Assembly (NCBI RefSeq): GCF_031755915.1 | Contig: NC_083386.1 | Coordinates: 14,716,501-14,780,500, forward strand | Direction: 5' to 3' | From: Ziziphus jujuba | Taxonomy: Eukaryota; Streptophyta; Magnoliopsida; Rosales; Rhamnaceae | Length of the DNA: 64,000 nt | In this document: positions 14,101 through 27,689 of the stretch, one piece after another | Layout: each line of letters begins with the position of its first letter | Position numbering within the stretch: the stretch's first letter is position 1 | The notes under the pieces: generated by a model | Database searches by the model: none | What the model saw: the letters and a program-made list of their open reading frames with translations, nothing else | What the model was told of the DNA's origin: nothing | Made by a program: the position numbers and the translations under genes

Positions 14101-15806
14101 CTCCCTTGTTCTTTACTTTCGTTTTCCAGTCTTCTATTGTCTTGGAAGACTTGGTTGTTGAATAGCAAGTGCACTCCTCTTCTAATGAACCATGGCTCTG
14201 CTGCCTGTATCATCTGTGCCAATATTTGTTGTGTTGATGTCAATAGTTGGGTGCACTTCCTATCAATTAAAGCTAACAAGATATGGCCTTTTGACCCAAG
14301 ACTGTTTCCTTATTTATATGTTGGCACAGATGTACTTCTTTTTATATTGATCAGATGTACTTGTTTTAAAAACAGAAAAGGGCATATATATATGAGCTTT
14401 TGTGAAGATTTTCCTTTAATCACAAGCACTTTACTAAATTATGTTTCTTTCTTTTCTGTTTTGTGCTTGACTTGGCATCCACATTCTCACTCCATCCACT
14501 TTGATGTGAAAAGTGCTCAGATCGTCTTGTTTGGATATTTAAAATTTGATCTCCATCATTTCTTTGCTAGTTAATATAGATCATACTGTATCATGAGTTT
14601 TAAAGTTTTGTTTTTTCCGTTTAACAGGTGATCCTCTTTATGTTATTGGTGGACATCCAAAATGCTTTGGATCTGAAAATGTGGAAGATAATTTCGCACA
14701 AGATGGGTATGGATTTTCCTAGAGCATATTACTAAAGCGGTTTTTTTTTTTTTTTTTTTTTTTATTTTATTTTTGTCCATTTGTTTTCCTGATCACTATA
14801 CACCAATGTCATATTATTGGTGGGAACAAAAGTTCAATTGTTAGGAATTTGTGGATGAGATTGTTTTCACCAGATGGCATGGGTTTCATAAACTACTAGA
14901 GCAATTCCTTTCATTTTTTTCTTTTTTTCTTTTTTTCCTACCTTCCTAAAGGTTTCTTTTCCTGCTTTTTACTTCTTGTCTGTTGTCAAATTCTAAAGAA
15001 ACTGACAGATTTTCTTCAAGGAATTATTTGGGGAAAAAGTAAAAAAGAAAATAAGGAACATCCTGTAATGTCCTTTTTTGTCATCCAACTTATCTTTTTA
15101 AGTTGCAGTTTGTTTTTATATTTCTCATGTAGGGGGTTTCTGCGGCCTGCAAACCCTGTTCCTGGAGACTGTGGCTACAACTTGCATGCATATCAAGTGG
15201 TTCTCTCTCATCTATCAAACAATGAGGCAAGTAAAGGAATAAGCATTAAATATCTCTTGCTACTTCTCAATATGAAATGCATACAGTACTTTATTGCCTG
15301 AGGATTTTGTTACATGTGATACTGGACCACTTAAAACATATGAAAAGGAATCCCTTCCATCTCATTAAAGGCTTGGTGGGTGCACCTGCCCATCTCAAGG
15401 TACAGCTCAAAATCGGGCCTCTTATATTTCGAGTGAAAAGTTTTTTATCTGTGTTTAACAGACCTGCCTGCTGTGAGCAATCACGGGAAGAAGGAAATGG
15501 TTTTAAGTTTCCAATGGTTTTAAGATGAGTTAGAGTTGAGTTATTGGACTTGGCTTGAGACTTTTTCTGCTTTCATTGGTATAATATTTCCACTGGAAAC
15601 AATTTTACCAAGAGACACTATTTCTCGAGTTTGTTCCTATCTTGGAGTTTTTGCATGCATTATTTCATCGAATACAAACCTTTTGGAATCTTGTTTTTAT
15701 TTATTTCACTGCTGATCCTATGCGATTTCAGGTGATTAAAATCACTGCTCCTCTCCCACATATCCTCCAGACCAAGCAAGAAGCGCAAGAAATCAGCACG
15801 TATTAA
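7828..15806 (+). CDS. PUS5: RluA-family RNA pseudouridine synthase, PUS5 type
   Basis: Fifteen exons: 7828-7933, 8027-8084, 8254-8281, 8361-8407, 8498-8588, 9344-9509, 10609-10696, 11182-11221, 11615-11665, 12235-12310, 12518-12585, 13411-13480, 14628-14706, 15133-15226, 15732-15806. They splice in frame to 378 aa, close to the Arabidopsis protein's length. ATG 7828 is the first after an in-frame TAG. Residues about 50-90 (GWLQRIQNGQIAVDGEVI) are an S4-like RNA-binding segment; the synthase core follows, with NKPPGLQVLPGG (114-125), HRLGRGTSG (158-166), KIYRAL (about 228) and SGRPHQIRIHL (278-288), then GDPLY. Such enzymes isomerise uridine to pseudouridine in RNA; the substrate is not visible here. 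The family's catalytic Asp in HRLDxxTSG is Gly161. Exon 9 could begin at a nearby AG; the choice of 11615 keeps frame. The final intron uses GC-AG. Converges on the PWR gene. Confidence 0.93.
8102..8157. repeat. (CT)n and (AT)n microsatellites in intron 2 of PUS5
   Basis: A CT run followed at once by an AT run, shortly after the donor of exon 2, then a long poly-T tract (about 8187-8206). Simple-sequence intron DNA. Confidence 0.9.
12916..13052. repeat. Duplicated segment in intron 11 of PUS5
   Basis: The phrase aattaatttggcttataaaa (from about 12916) recurs as attattaatttggcttctaa (from about 13003), and both copies run on to catgttaagggtgtt / tatgttaagggtgtt. Period about 87 bp. The surrounding intron (12586-13410) is one of the longer ones and may contain an old insertion. 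Confidence 0.6.
15227..15731 (+). other. GC-AG intron of PUS5
   Basis: The last intron must start with GC. Exon 14 ends ..AATGAG and the intron begins GCAAGT, the preferred donor of GC-AG introns. Only this junction joins NNE in phase 0 to VIKITAPLPHILQT, the expected C-terminal sequence. Using the GT four bases further on (gtaaag) would give a stop codon within three codons of the join (..NNEASD stop). Confidence 0.85.
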
Positions 15807-15975
15807 AACATTCCAGACTTAGCAGCTTGATGATGAAAACATTCCCCTATTGATGGTCGCAAAGAGGGGGGTTTTATAATTTTGTAGAAATATTGTTTTT
15901 TCTTGTGTGACAAGTTAAAAGCACTTCGAGATGGCTTTGTATCTCTTCTGAATAGACCATAGTGCGATTGATGCA

Positions 15976-15981
15976 AATAAA
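15976..15981 (+). terminator. Probable poly(A) signal of PUS5
   Basis: AATAAA 170 bp after the PUS5 stop codon. It lies about 580 bp from the stop codon of the convergent PWR gene, so the two 3' ends are close and could overlap. Confidence 0.5.
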
Positions 15982-16499
15982 TTAAAAATAATTCGATTTC
16001 TCATTGGATTAAATAATATCCAAACTGCAAATTGTAACAAAACCAGGCGCAACTCATATGTTAATAATCCCTACAATTAAAAATGATAGAACAAAACTAA
16101 CCAGAACCATACCCAAAATGAGGGAAAAGGGATTAACAAACTTGCATCAGAAAATAGGGGTAATCACAGAGAAACTAACCACCAGCAATATTTAGTATCC
16201 AAAAGATATTCGGGAAATATAGAATCCATCCAAAAATGACACTAAATTCCAGGCAAAAAGAACACAATTGAGCGTAGATGGATGAGATCTAAAGCAGGGC
16301 CAAAAAAGATGGAACAGCGCTGGAACTGGAAACCTTCCCAAATTTCACAGATTATTTCTGTATTTCCATCAAATACAACAAATACAAAGCTGCTGGAATA
16401 TTACAAGCACCTACAATATTTTATCAAAAAGACCGACTTGTGATAACCATTCTATCGCCCTATCATTTCATTGAACAATATAAAAAAACTATATTACAG

Positions 16500-16551
16500 T
16501 GCGGCAATGAAAGAAATTTGCCGCAGAGGGCCTTCTTTAAGGATGCCCTCT
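16500..16551 (-). promoter_or_regulatory. Twin perfect stem-loops in the PWR 3' UTR
   Basis: Two adjacent hairpins begin 11 nt after the PWR stop codon. The first has arms 16545-16551 and 16525-16531 (agagggc / gccctct, 13-nt loop). The second has arms 16518-16525 and 16500-16507 (tgcggcaa / ttgccgca, 10-nt loop). Both stems are perfect and GC-rich in an AT-rich region. A role in 3' end formation, stability or translation is inference only. Confidence 0.5.
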
Positions 16552-16562
16552 GACAACATCTA

Positions 16563-19500
16563 CTACCTGCCTATGTCCCCTTTACCTCTCCACGATTCAT
16601 CCTCTCTGATGATGCTGCTAGCCTGCCCAACATACTGATCACTTTTGGCATAGTGCATTTTAATAGCTGCCACAGGATCTGAAACACCTGTGCATGGTCC
16701 CCCAACGAGAATACCTCCCCTGCCTACAACATTCATTCCAACCATCCCCCTTCCTTGCTGCTGTAAACTTGAAATTGCATCGAAACCATTCCGTATCTGC
16801 ATCTCAGAAAATATGTCTGGCCGCTGCTTCACATCTACTGTAAAAGGCTGTGCCTTAGTACCATCCCGGCTCCTATATACCTGATAATCAACCACTCCAT
16901 TACTGCTACTAATATCCCTAGTTGGAAAAACTGATACACCATTCACATTCCGCTCATTACTCTTCACAACTGTCTGCAATGGCTGCTGTTCCACTTTGGA
17001 CGAGGATGTTGGAAAATTGCTGAAAGCAGCAGGATACTTGGCCAGTAATATAGCAGACTCGGGCATAGAGGGATATGCAGTTTGTATTCTGTTTCCATCC
17101 CAAAAACCATAACTCCTCATTGGAACATTCTCAAGGCCAAGAAAATTATTATGATCAAACTTCAGGACGCCAGAATTTCCATCTGAATTGTGGTGGCTAG
17201 TGAATCTGAGGTTAGATGACTTGTTAGATGACTTATGCTGATGGGTCCCTTTCTCAACATTCTCATGCATACTGGAATTTGCCTTCTGCAGAGATGATGG
17301 ATTGCTAAGTATCTTACCAAACAGTTTAAAATCACCATTCCTGCTTGGTTTCTCTGAATCTGATAAACTGTGTGTGTGAGTCTTGGAATGATCAATTGCT
17401 TGCTCTTTCTTTTGAGACATAAGAGGAAAATCAGCAAATGAACGCTGAGCTTTTGAACTGTTACACTTCTGAAGATAGCATTCCTGCATCATAAGATGAC
17501 TTTTGCTATTCCTGTCTGACGTTGAAGTCTTCTGAACTTCTGACAGATTTCTACAACTGATATCACCATTCAACCCTTTCTTGGTTGGCATTTGCAAGGG
17601 ATAGCCCCTGAGGACCTGAGAGGATTCAACATTTGTTGATGATGGAAGACCTCTGAGGTGCTCATAACTCTCATCCCTACTTAAAGGAACATTACACTGC
17701 ATATCCCTATCTTCCTGAAAATCCAGTTTTGATGAAAATCTATTTACATTATGGGGTTTTTCAGCTTGAGTGACAGCAGAATCCACCGAAACACACTTTG
17801 CAGCAGCGAGAGAAGCTTCCTGCGGCATTGAGACGACACAAGACTTTTCCATGGAATTCAACTCGACAGAAACGTGTTGCTGATAGTCATAGTTCAAACT
17901 GAGACCTGAAGAACTACTTCTATCAGCAGCCAAGTGTGAAGCATTCCCAGATGAATTTGAATCACTTGAAATAAATTGCAAGGCACATTGACCATCTATA
18001 TTTGCATTGCTTTTATCCTCTAGTCCCTCCAAATTATTTCCAAATCTGTCAGAAGAGACCTCATCAACAGATTTTATCCCAACAGGTTCAGGATTAAGTA
18101 TTTCAGGCTCATTCCCCTCAGAGATAGATACAGATTCTGCGACAGACATTGCCTTTTCAGATATATTGTCTCTATTTACAAACATAATTTCACTTCTTTG
18201 CACGGAAAGTGGCTCAGACTGTCTATCAACACCATTCAAGGTATTGCTGTCACTATCTGAAACTAGCTTAGGCCTATCCTCTGTATGACATACATCAGAC
18301 AGAGTCATTTCCTGAGCACCATCATCCTTACGATCTACTTGTTCCCTCCTGTTGTTTTCCTCAGGCCTCAGAGCAGTTTGCATGTTCAGAGTCTCCGCAG
18401 GATCACATTCATCATTGTTTCTCTTAATAACAGACACTGCCAAGTCTTCATCCATTTTAGAGCCTAACTTATCACCACAAATACCTGACCCTGTTTCCAA
18501 AATACAGGCACCTTCATAACCACTCCCACCTCCATTGGCATCATTGCCCATGGATGTTCTATCATTTCCAGGCCCAGAATGTATCAAATCAAGTCCAAGA
18601 CACTTCCTAGCCTTACTAAAGAAAACCTTGCATTGATTCCTTGATTTTGTTCCAACACACTGTGAAATCATTGCAAAATCCTTGCCATAGGTGGATACAG
18701 CCCGTATGAAGATAGACTTCTCCTCATCTGTCCAATCGCTAGGATCCATCTCCCCACAACTCTCATCAGAACAGGTTTCTTCATCAACAATCTGCGTCAC
18801 ATCGGATGTTAAAGGCCGTCCTGTTACAGACTCAACTCTCTGGCACTTCCATTCCCTGTAGCCCTCTGCAGGATCAGCGGAACTGGTGATACAAGAACTC
18901 ATGTTCTCAGATGACAGGGAACCACATATACCTGCCAAAACATCAGCAGCAACTGTTTCTCTTTCATTCCCAACAACATCAAAACTGCATGGTCGTTCAA
19001 CAGTGCCATTATCACCCCATGCGGTTTTAGATTCAGTGTACCCTCCCAGAAACAACCTTCCAGAATATGCCTGCCGATTTCTCACACTACCATCAGCATG
19101 AGCTGCCATCACGGAAGCAGCACCAAGGATATCAAGGGAAGCTGCATTCATCTCACGATTCCATTTCTTCCCTGATGGAACTAAATAGGTATAAGAAGAG
19201 ATGGACTTCCCTTGCTTACTGATATCCAATTTCTTCCTAGTTTTCTCAAAACAATCAGATTTGTGATTCTTGTAGTAGAACTCAACACAGTCAGCAGTAG
19301 TCTTATGGTCAAGGAAAGAAGATATTTTTCTGAAATCCTTACCAAAGGTGGCTAGCTTATCCATAAAAATTTCTTTTTCCTCCGGTGTCCAGGGATTGAT
19401 TATAGCCCTTTCCTTCTCAACAGCACAGGGATCTTCAACTAATCCATTGCTAGATATAAATCTTGACACAACCTGTTCCTTCTTGTCCAAAATTAGGGCC

Positions 19501-22500
19501 GGCATCTTTAAGGTGTTTCTGTAACGCCTGACTTGAGAATCCAACAGCAACTTGCTTGTAAAATTAAGAATTTCTGTCGTAGGGACCAGACTCAGATTTC
19601 CTGCTGCAAAAGAGTTTTAAGATAATTAAGAGGGAAGAAAATAAAAGATAGAGATGAAAAGGAGAAATTTTCACCAACATTCTAGGGTAATAAAATCCAC
19701 CAAAACATCCTATATATCGTAATTAATCCCTCATTTACTCAAATTTAGCTAGTACCCAAACTAGCATGTTCATGAACTGGATGAATACTAAGGTTTCACC
19801 ACATCCATGATTAGGTGCACAACATTTGCCTTGCATAACATCTCGCATATAATTAAAACATCCAATCCAATTTTGGCAACCAGATACGAAACCAAATATC
19901 ACAACACACGTTACAGTCAGTTCTAATCATGCCTCGTAAAACTCTAGTAACGATTTCATATCTATAAATCCAACAAGCAAGTAATCACATCTACAAACCT
20001 TAGAGAGAATATTCAACTTAAAGGAACTTTCTTATAAGCTATTTATATACTAAACATGACAAAGAAGAAAATATCATTATCGCACATGTACATCAATAGG
20101 AAATTTAATAAAGATGATCAAAATTTTCAGAAAACAGTAATTTGCCCTAGAAAAAATGTTAACAGCTTCCCTAAGAAATCATGGAGTAACATAGAAGTAT
20201 CTGGTCAGCCTTTGATTGTTAATATTGCAGCAGAAACATTTTATATAAAACTATCAACTACAAAGGTAAATAATTTGAAGACAGCATACAACATACAAAG
20301 TAATATTTGATAGCACTAAAATTGTTCAAAATAAAGATACAAATAGATGATGAAGATCCATGACAAAACTCAAAAAACCATCAGATGAAATATTTTTATT
20401 TTCATTCGGTGTAGGAGCTGGAAATACAACTTTTTCACCCATAAGCCCAATTTTACATGGACACCAGCATAAGAATCCCACAACCCCATCCATGAAGCAA
20501 GAATTATTCAAAAAGTATGGGGCAGTTGCTGAGTTCTGAATTTCTTTTAATACCTAACTGAATCGTCCGTTTTTACAATGGTTTTCACATACCTATCTAA
20601 TAGGCATGTGCTTATAGATACGTACTGATTCATTTCCAAAGTTAAAACAATATCATTACTTGCTCGACAGTCTCTCCCACTAAAAGGTAAAAACAAACCT
20701 AACACCCCATCATTGTACAAGTAGCAGTGAGTCATAAGAAAAGCATAAAAATATCATAATTCACAAACAAAAAAGCACTTTAAGCAACAGGTATGCACTC
20801 AAAAACACCCTACTTTTAGCTCACTTGTAAGCAGCAACTTAATGACCAATTCTCTCTTTTCAATATCTCTAGAACAAGTACAGTCCTATCTGGCTATAAT
20901 AGGATAATTTAACCCATTTTAAAGGTGAACAGAAGATACAACAAACAAGATTAACAAAGCCAACTTGAATGGGAACATGTACTATGCCATTTTTTTTTCC
21001 CCCCTTTTCTAGAAGGAGTACTTTAAAAACTGTGCTTATCATGTCTGTCAAACAGATTAGCAAACTTACAAGGCTGAAACACTCAAGTTTCCAAGGTACA
21101 CATTAAGCATTGTACTCATTCCATTATAAATGCAAGCTGTTAATTCGTACTATCATATTTATAGGATGATATCTCTTCAACTACTTTAATCCACATTATC
21201 CATCGTATTTTTCTACAAACAATACTGCCTAAAAGAGTGGACCTACTTCAGTTTTGAGCCTAAGTTTCATAATTTTTTTTTTTTTTGGGGGGGAAATTTC
21301 ACATTCTAATACAAAATAAAAACAATGGAGAACAAATGGATAGTTAAAATCGTCCTTCCACAGCCTTATCAACTACAAGACAGCAGATAAAATCATCCAC
21401 AACCGTAAATCTTATTGTTAAAATACCAAAGGTAGAGAATAGCACATGAAAAAAGAAAAAAAAAAACTCAAGAAAAGGAGATAGGTTTGCTTACCAGGTG
21501 AAGAAAAACGGGAGCGAATAGAAGAACGATGCTTTTGGTAACCACCATGCATTGACCGCAAGCTTAACTCAAACTTCTTCTGAGATTTTGCTCGGCATTT
21601 CCTTATAGATAGCAATCGCATATCCTCCTTCCAAAGGTGTTGAAAAGCTTTAAACTTTAAGGTAATCACTCTCTCCTTGAACTTTAAAAACCTCTTCCTC
21701 ATTGCAAATTTCTCTTTAATTAATGAATCATTTTGCCCATTTGAGGATTTGCCAACTCCAGAAATCTCAAACTTACATTGATGTCTCGGCAATAGCTTAT
21801 TCAATTCATCAAATGCTCTGTTAGATGATTCTCTATTACACGTCAATATTCCTTCACATACCATATCTACTCCAATAGAACACAAGTCACTGGAAACAGG
21901 TGAATCTTTTCCACCCTCTGTAAGTAAACTACCCTCCCGATGATCAGGTAGAACCACTTGTTCCCCTTCATCAGGAATGTCAAATTTTACTTCACTGTTA
22001 GTCAACTGAACTGAATGTGAATGCCCTACACCATCATTCAGCATACCAGAAGGAGAAACTGCCTTCACCAAACATGGCGGCTCAACTAACTTTGATGTCA
22101 CAGTTCCAGGACTATCAACATCCTCATCTTTAGCATTCGGACCAATTTCCTCCTGCTGACTATTACACATAGGCATCTCCTCCAAAACTGTGTTCCCAGA
22201 AGGAACTACTTGTAGTGGAGCAGGACGAGGGATCAAATTGGTAACAACATCCTGCTCCTTACAAGATTTTGCATTATCCTCCACAGGCAAAGAACTGGAA
22301 GCTGCTGGACACGGACCGCTAACTCCAGTTTCCGATTTCAACGACTTCAGTTCATTTTCAAGTAAATCAATTTCAGATTCAGTCACCTCCAATTTCTTGG
22401 AGATTTCACCCTTCCATATTAGTAATTTACTCATTGCACTAGACCTCATAAAACAAGAGCTCACCACATTTGCATCGTCAGATTGTAGCAATTCAGTTAT

Positions 22501-25476
22501 TGATGGGCCCAAATTAATTATTGAATCAGAATCCAACTTCTCTAAATTAAAAGAGAATCCCTCTACATGATCCTGAGATGCAATACCAGGCGAACCACAT
22601 AAATTATTAATATCATTATCGTTATTTGCTGCCTTGCCAAATGATTTCTCCTCAACACCTGTCACAACAATAAACTTAGTGTTACCCAAAAAAAAAAAAA
22701 AAAGGCAAGTGGAGAAATGCAACAAGATGAAGCGTCAAACAAGACAAGAAGCAATGAAAGTTACTGTTCTAAAAAATAAGTCAAGGAATTAAAAATTTTA
22801 AATTCTGGAGGTAAAAACTAACAAATAAATTCAACTACGATGGTTACATACAAAGATAAACTGTACATGGTACTTTCATACTCCTAATAAAAGACATGTC
22901 ATTTACACGGTTAAAACTACTGAGTAAGAAAATATTTAAAAAACAAAAAGATGACCATGTAAAATAATTAAGAAAATTTTAAACGCCATTTTTCTGTATA
23001 AAGATAGGACAAAAAATAGCAGTCAAGTGTCAGTTTCAGAACATCAAAGCTTAAAGAAATAACTAGAGACACTGTGCAAACTCAGAACAACACACCGTTA
23101 AAGTTTTCTCATTAGAAAAGCTTATTTTTATTCAACACTTAAAAGAATCAAAGCATAACCACTTAATTCTAAAGAATCAAAACATAATCACTTAATTCTT
23201 ATATATGACGAAATAATTCCAGCAGAAACAGCTCTTCCCACAGCAAAATTTAACATAGCCATGGGAGCACATAAGTATCAGAACCTGATTGCCAGTCATT
23301 ACAAAGTATTAAATATGAGCAAAACCAACATAAAATTTAAAGAAGAGGCGGGGTTATCAACAATCCAAAATCCAAAGCGCAATTTGCGAGAATTTCTCAA
23401 TATAAAGGAAATGATGCATGCACAATAGTGGAACACAAATACCCCACCCCACCCCCCCACCCCATAAACAAAACCTCCTTCAAAACAGAAAAAAGTACAT
23501 ATACATACATATTAATTATATAATTAAGAAAAGTGTCACAGAATACTCCTGTTACAAACTCAAGGTAGAGCAAGGAATTAACATTTTTACAAGCCAAAAA
23601 ATTAAACTTACCAATCTTACTTGTTCAAAAGGGCATAGAAATTCAAACTCATTTTCGTTTCAGACTGAATCAAGACCTTATGCCATAGCATCAGAGCCAT
23701 GGACCATTCATCAAATAAGATAAATTGAAAATTCTCCAAAACGGGTAAAACATGCCACAAAAACCAAGGACAGCTCACCTAAGATTTGCAAACTCCAACT
23801 AAAATTCAAGGTGTAAAATCATAAAATCTATATTGTTCCTCAATCTAGCAATTATTGGCTTAAATTATTAATACGGGAACAAGTAACCACGACTAACAAC
23901 AGTTCTGAGAACTCCTAGTTTCTAACCAAATCATACCTTGTCCGATTAGCAATCCTAAATAATTGTCTATGACAATAATGTAAGGAGCTCAAACCATACC
24001 TGGTGAAGAACTACAAGCAACAGATGATGGTGTTGCAGGAGATGCACAATCTGAAAAACCCATAACTCTAGGGCTTTTATCGGCCAAGTTTGGACCAAGA
24101 GAATGAACATGTTCCATACTGTTAGCAGCAGAAGAAGCTCCTTGTTTATTCAAACTAACATCAGGACCCTCAACTTTCTTTTTCTCATATTTTGCCAATC
24201 CCTCACCCCATCCAAGTCGTGGCTTCTTCCTAGAAGTTGTCTCCTCAGATGGTGCAGCAGATGTCACACAGGCAGTAGCATCTCCCGATGGAGACTGGAC
24301 TGGAGTTGCATTTTTTGTCTGCAACTCTACCTTCGCTTCATTTGAATCTACAGCCCCAATACTCTTCGAGCTACTTGAGTGGCTGAAACCTGAACCCCGT
24401 GAGGACAAACTTCCAGAACGAGTCCATTTAAGAGGCTTCCAATCATTTAAACCCAAAGAGTTATCTCTCTCACTTTTCTGGCCTGTACCCAGCCCATCAG
24501 AACCACCAATCTTATCTTGCTGATCTTTCAATGGAAACTGATCCCATGTGTTCCCAAAGTCCGAGGTTGAATGAGATGAATAAGTAGCCAAGTCATCCCG
24601 AGTCCTCAGTTCATTGTTCACATCGTGAACCCTTCCAGGTGTGTTTGGAGACCCATTGGCTGTTTCCCACAAATGGCCTTTCCAATCTCTCTGGTTATAA
24701 GAGCCTCTGTTTTCCCTATTGTTTCTACCATACTTTCCTTCCCCACGTGAAATAGACGGCCGCCAGTTCTCATCTTCAAGCATCCTTTCACTGGACCTAG
24801 ACGGCGCATATCCATGGCCAGGTTCTTCAGAGAACATGTGCAAACCACCCGGCCTACCATGACCTTCAGAAAATATTCAAACAAAGAAAGAAGGGAAAAC
24901 CACAAAATATCAACAAGCTGAGTACAAAGCCAAAAAATAAAAATAAAAAAAAGGGAAAGGGAAAGTATATTCCACAAAACAAGATCTTCTCATAGAGAAT
25001 TACTTGTCCCAGATCTCCATTAAACAAAGCCAAGAAAGAAAATTGTCAGATCTAGACAAAAACAAAGAAATTATGAAACCCAGAAAAGAATTCTTCAGAA
25101 ACAACAAACCCATCTTTTAAATGCAAAAAAAAATTAAATAAATAAAAAAACAATCAAGTTTTGAACCCAAGTCCTTAAAATAAACCAGAGAGATGGAAGA
25201 AAAATTAATAACCCAAAGCCTCCGAAAAACTAAAAAAAGAAAACACAAACGCACACTAAATCTGAAGCCCAGTACAGGGAAAAAAAGTACGAAAGGCAAA
25301 ATCGAAAACGCACCTGGTGGTCTGCGAAAATCTGTCGTTGCCCACCGATTGAGCTCACGCGATCCGTGATGGGACGAGTCCCTCCATCTGGTCACAGAAC
25401 CTAGGGACTCCGACCTCTCGTGCTTCCTCTCCCTGAAGAAGTCCTTCCGATCCCAAGGCAATGGTTCAGGCGGCAT
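16563..25476 (-). CDS. PWR: SANT/Myb-domain chromatin protein, POWERDRESS orthologue
   Basis: Four exons on the minus strand, 25476-25314, 24863-24000, 22658-21495 and 19600-16563, all joined in phase 1 by GT-AG introns, give 1742 aa (Arabidopsis PWR is about 1650). The start MPPEPLPWDRKDFF is the conserved N-terminus. Other conserved blocks: NDWKPLKWTRSGSLSSRGSG (about 194-213), KKPRLGWGEGLAKYEKKKVE (267-286), a coiled coil (about 417-452), a long basic helix-rich stretch (about 655-730) just before GNLSLVPTTEI (731 onward), SANT1 (about 798-848, NPWTPEEKEIFMDKLATFGK) and SANT2 (about 1017-1067, DWTDEEKSIFIRAVSTYGKD). The long C-terminal half is Ser/Asn-rich and apparently disordered. Known role of the family: nuclear partner of histone deacetylase HDA9, affecting H3 acetylation, flowering, senescence and floral determinacy. 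The architecture resembles animal NCoR/SMRT corepressors. The product and gene order next to PUS5 both support orthology. Confidence 0.95.
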
Positions 25477-25960
25477 GAAAACCAACACAATCGCATGGGC
25501 AGCCACGGCCCCGCCCACCCCAAAAACCCTTTGCACAACAAACACGGAACTAAATATTCCCAAAACAAAAACCACCGCTCAGATCTTCCCTAAACCCTCT
25601 TCCCAGTCCACAAACCTGCCCAAACCACCTCAAAACTTCACAACAGAACTCAAAAGTGGCAACACAAACCACATGCGCGGCGCAAACAATCTAGGGTTTA
25701 CAGAAAAACCAAAAAATAAAAAAAAATAAAAACGAAAGCCAAAATGAAAAAACCAAAGAAAAAAAAACAACAACAACAACAACCACGAGACTGAGACAGC
25801 AACCCACCCGCGATTGAATCCCTAGGGAGTCCTTCAGAACCAGATCGAGGACAAAATACAGAAGTAAGATAGTCTCACTGAGCCGTAATATTATTATCCT
25901 CCCTGATTGCTAGGGTTTGCAATCCTTATCTCCTTCGGTCCTTTTGGCAAGCCTTCCCTA

Positions 25961-25987
25961 TCTTCTTCTTCTTCTTCTTCTTCTTCT

Positions 25988-26021
<34 letters not shown>
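25961..26021. repeat. (TTC)n-(TC)n microsatellite upstream of PWR
   Basis: About eleven TTC units followed by about fifteen TC units on the plus strand, which is GA/GAA on the PWR sense strand. It lies roughly 490-545 bp upstream of the PWR start codon and therefore in the 5' leader or core promoter. GA-rich tracts are common in plant core promoters and can bind GAGA-binding (BBR/BPC) proteins; that role here is inference. Confidence 0.9.
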
Positions 26022-26022
<1 letters not shown>

Positions 26023-27689
26023 AAGATTTTTTTTTTTTCCGTCTCTTAAGAAAAATAAAAATTAAATTAAAATTTTCCTTCGCTTTCTCTCTCTTTCTTG
26101 GCTGGTGAGAAATTTGCCTCTGCGGCGAGAAACTAAGAACGTGAAACCGATAAGCGACAAAGAGTGCCTTGAGAGAGAAACAAAAGAGAAGAGAGAGAGA
26201 GATTAGCATTCGGATCCCAACGCCTCTATTTAGCTATATTGAAAATATGCATTCGTGTCCGCAAAAATAATTATTTTTTTATTTTTAATTTTAATATTTT
26301 TTTATATTCCTATTTAATTCTTTTTCTTCGTATCTCTTTTTTTTTTTTTTTTTGTTTTTTTTTTTGGCTATTCTCATCAATCATCTTTTTCTTTTTCACT
26401 TTGGCCCCGCTCGCAGTTCTCGTTTTCTAGACCCGGAAATACCCCTGTTTTGAGGCAGTATTTACGCAAACACTGACGGTGGTATCCACGCGCCATCTAT
26501 GATAAAATGACTACTTTAGCCTTGTGATTTTTGAGAATGACAGTAATGTGGTGTCACTCTTTGAGGGCCATGTTGCTTAAAATGAGTCTTGTTGACTGTC
26601 ATATTGTCAAAAATAAAAAATAAAATAGTTTTTAACTTCGTACAGAACATGAGAGATAAGACTGTTTGATTGAAAAGCTAATTATTCCTTTAATTTCATT
26701 TCAGATATTGAATTTTTTTTAAAAAAAATTTTCAAACAAATTTTAAATTATAAATTTGTTATATAATTTTTTTAGTTTTTTGATTGGTCTTTTTATTTTA
26801 GAATTTTTTTTTTTTAATCAAGGAATCTTGTTTACCTTCAAATTTTATAGTATGAAAAAAAAAAAAAAAAGGTCAAGACAAAAGACAATACCTTTCCCCA
26901 AGCTTTAGCAACAATTTGCTTGTACAAGGGGCATGGTATTTTATGAATTCTTATTAGTGAATCCCAAAGTAAATCTATTAACAAACATGTGAATTACAAA
27001 GAAATTATTAAGTGTATATATATATATATAAAATATGTTTAAATTATAACTTTTTTTGAAATCAAACCGTTAAAAATTAGGGGAAAATAGAAAATCAATT
27101 ATTTTTTCCATTTTTTTATAAATTTGGAATTTGAAAATTTTATTTGATTTAAATACATATTTACATTATATGTTTTAATTTTTAACATGTTAAATGTATA
27201 AGAGAGTAAGCTGCATGAAGGATAAACCAATTACTAGTGTAATTATTTGTAATAGGAAAATAAAATATGTGACAAAATACGTTTGACTTATACACAATTG
27301 GAAATTATTTTTAAGGACCAAGTATTTTACCAATTTATTTATAAAAAATACCAAATGATGCGTCAAAATATTGGTTGAAAAATAAATTTAAGTTAGACAT
27401 AGATAAATAAATTATTAGAAGGCAAAAATTTTTTTGGATATCTCTCTCTATATATATATAATTTATAAAATAATAAGTGTATGCGCCACGTGTCAATATA
27501 TCATTCTTTCATATTTCCTTCAAAAAAAAATTTTATTTTGTTTATTTATTATCTTACTTTTTATGGTTATAACCAAATATATATAAAATTAATTTTTGAT
27601 ATAATTATTAAACAATTGAAAAAATGATATATGATAATAATTTTAAAATAAACAAAATACTTTATTTTATTTTATTTATTAAATAAGTC

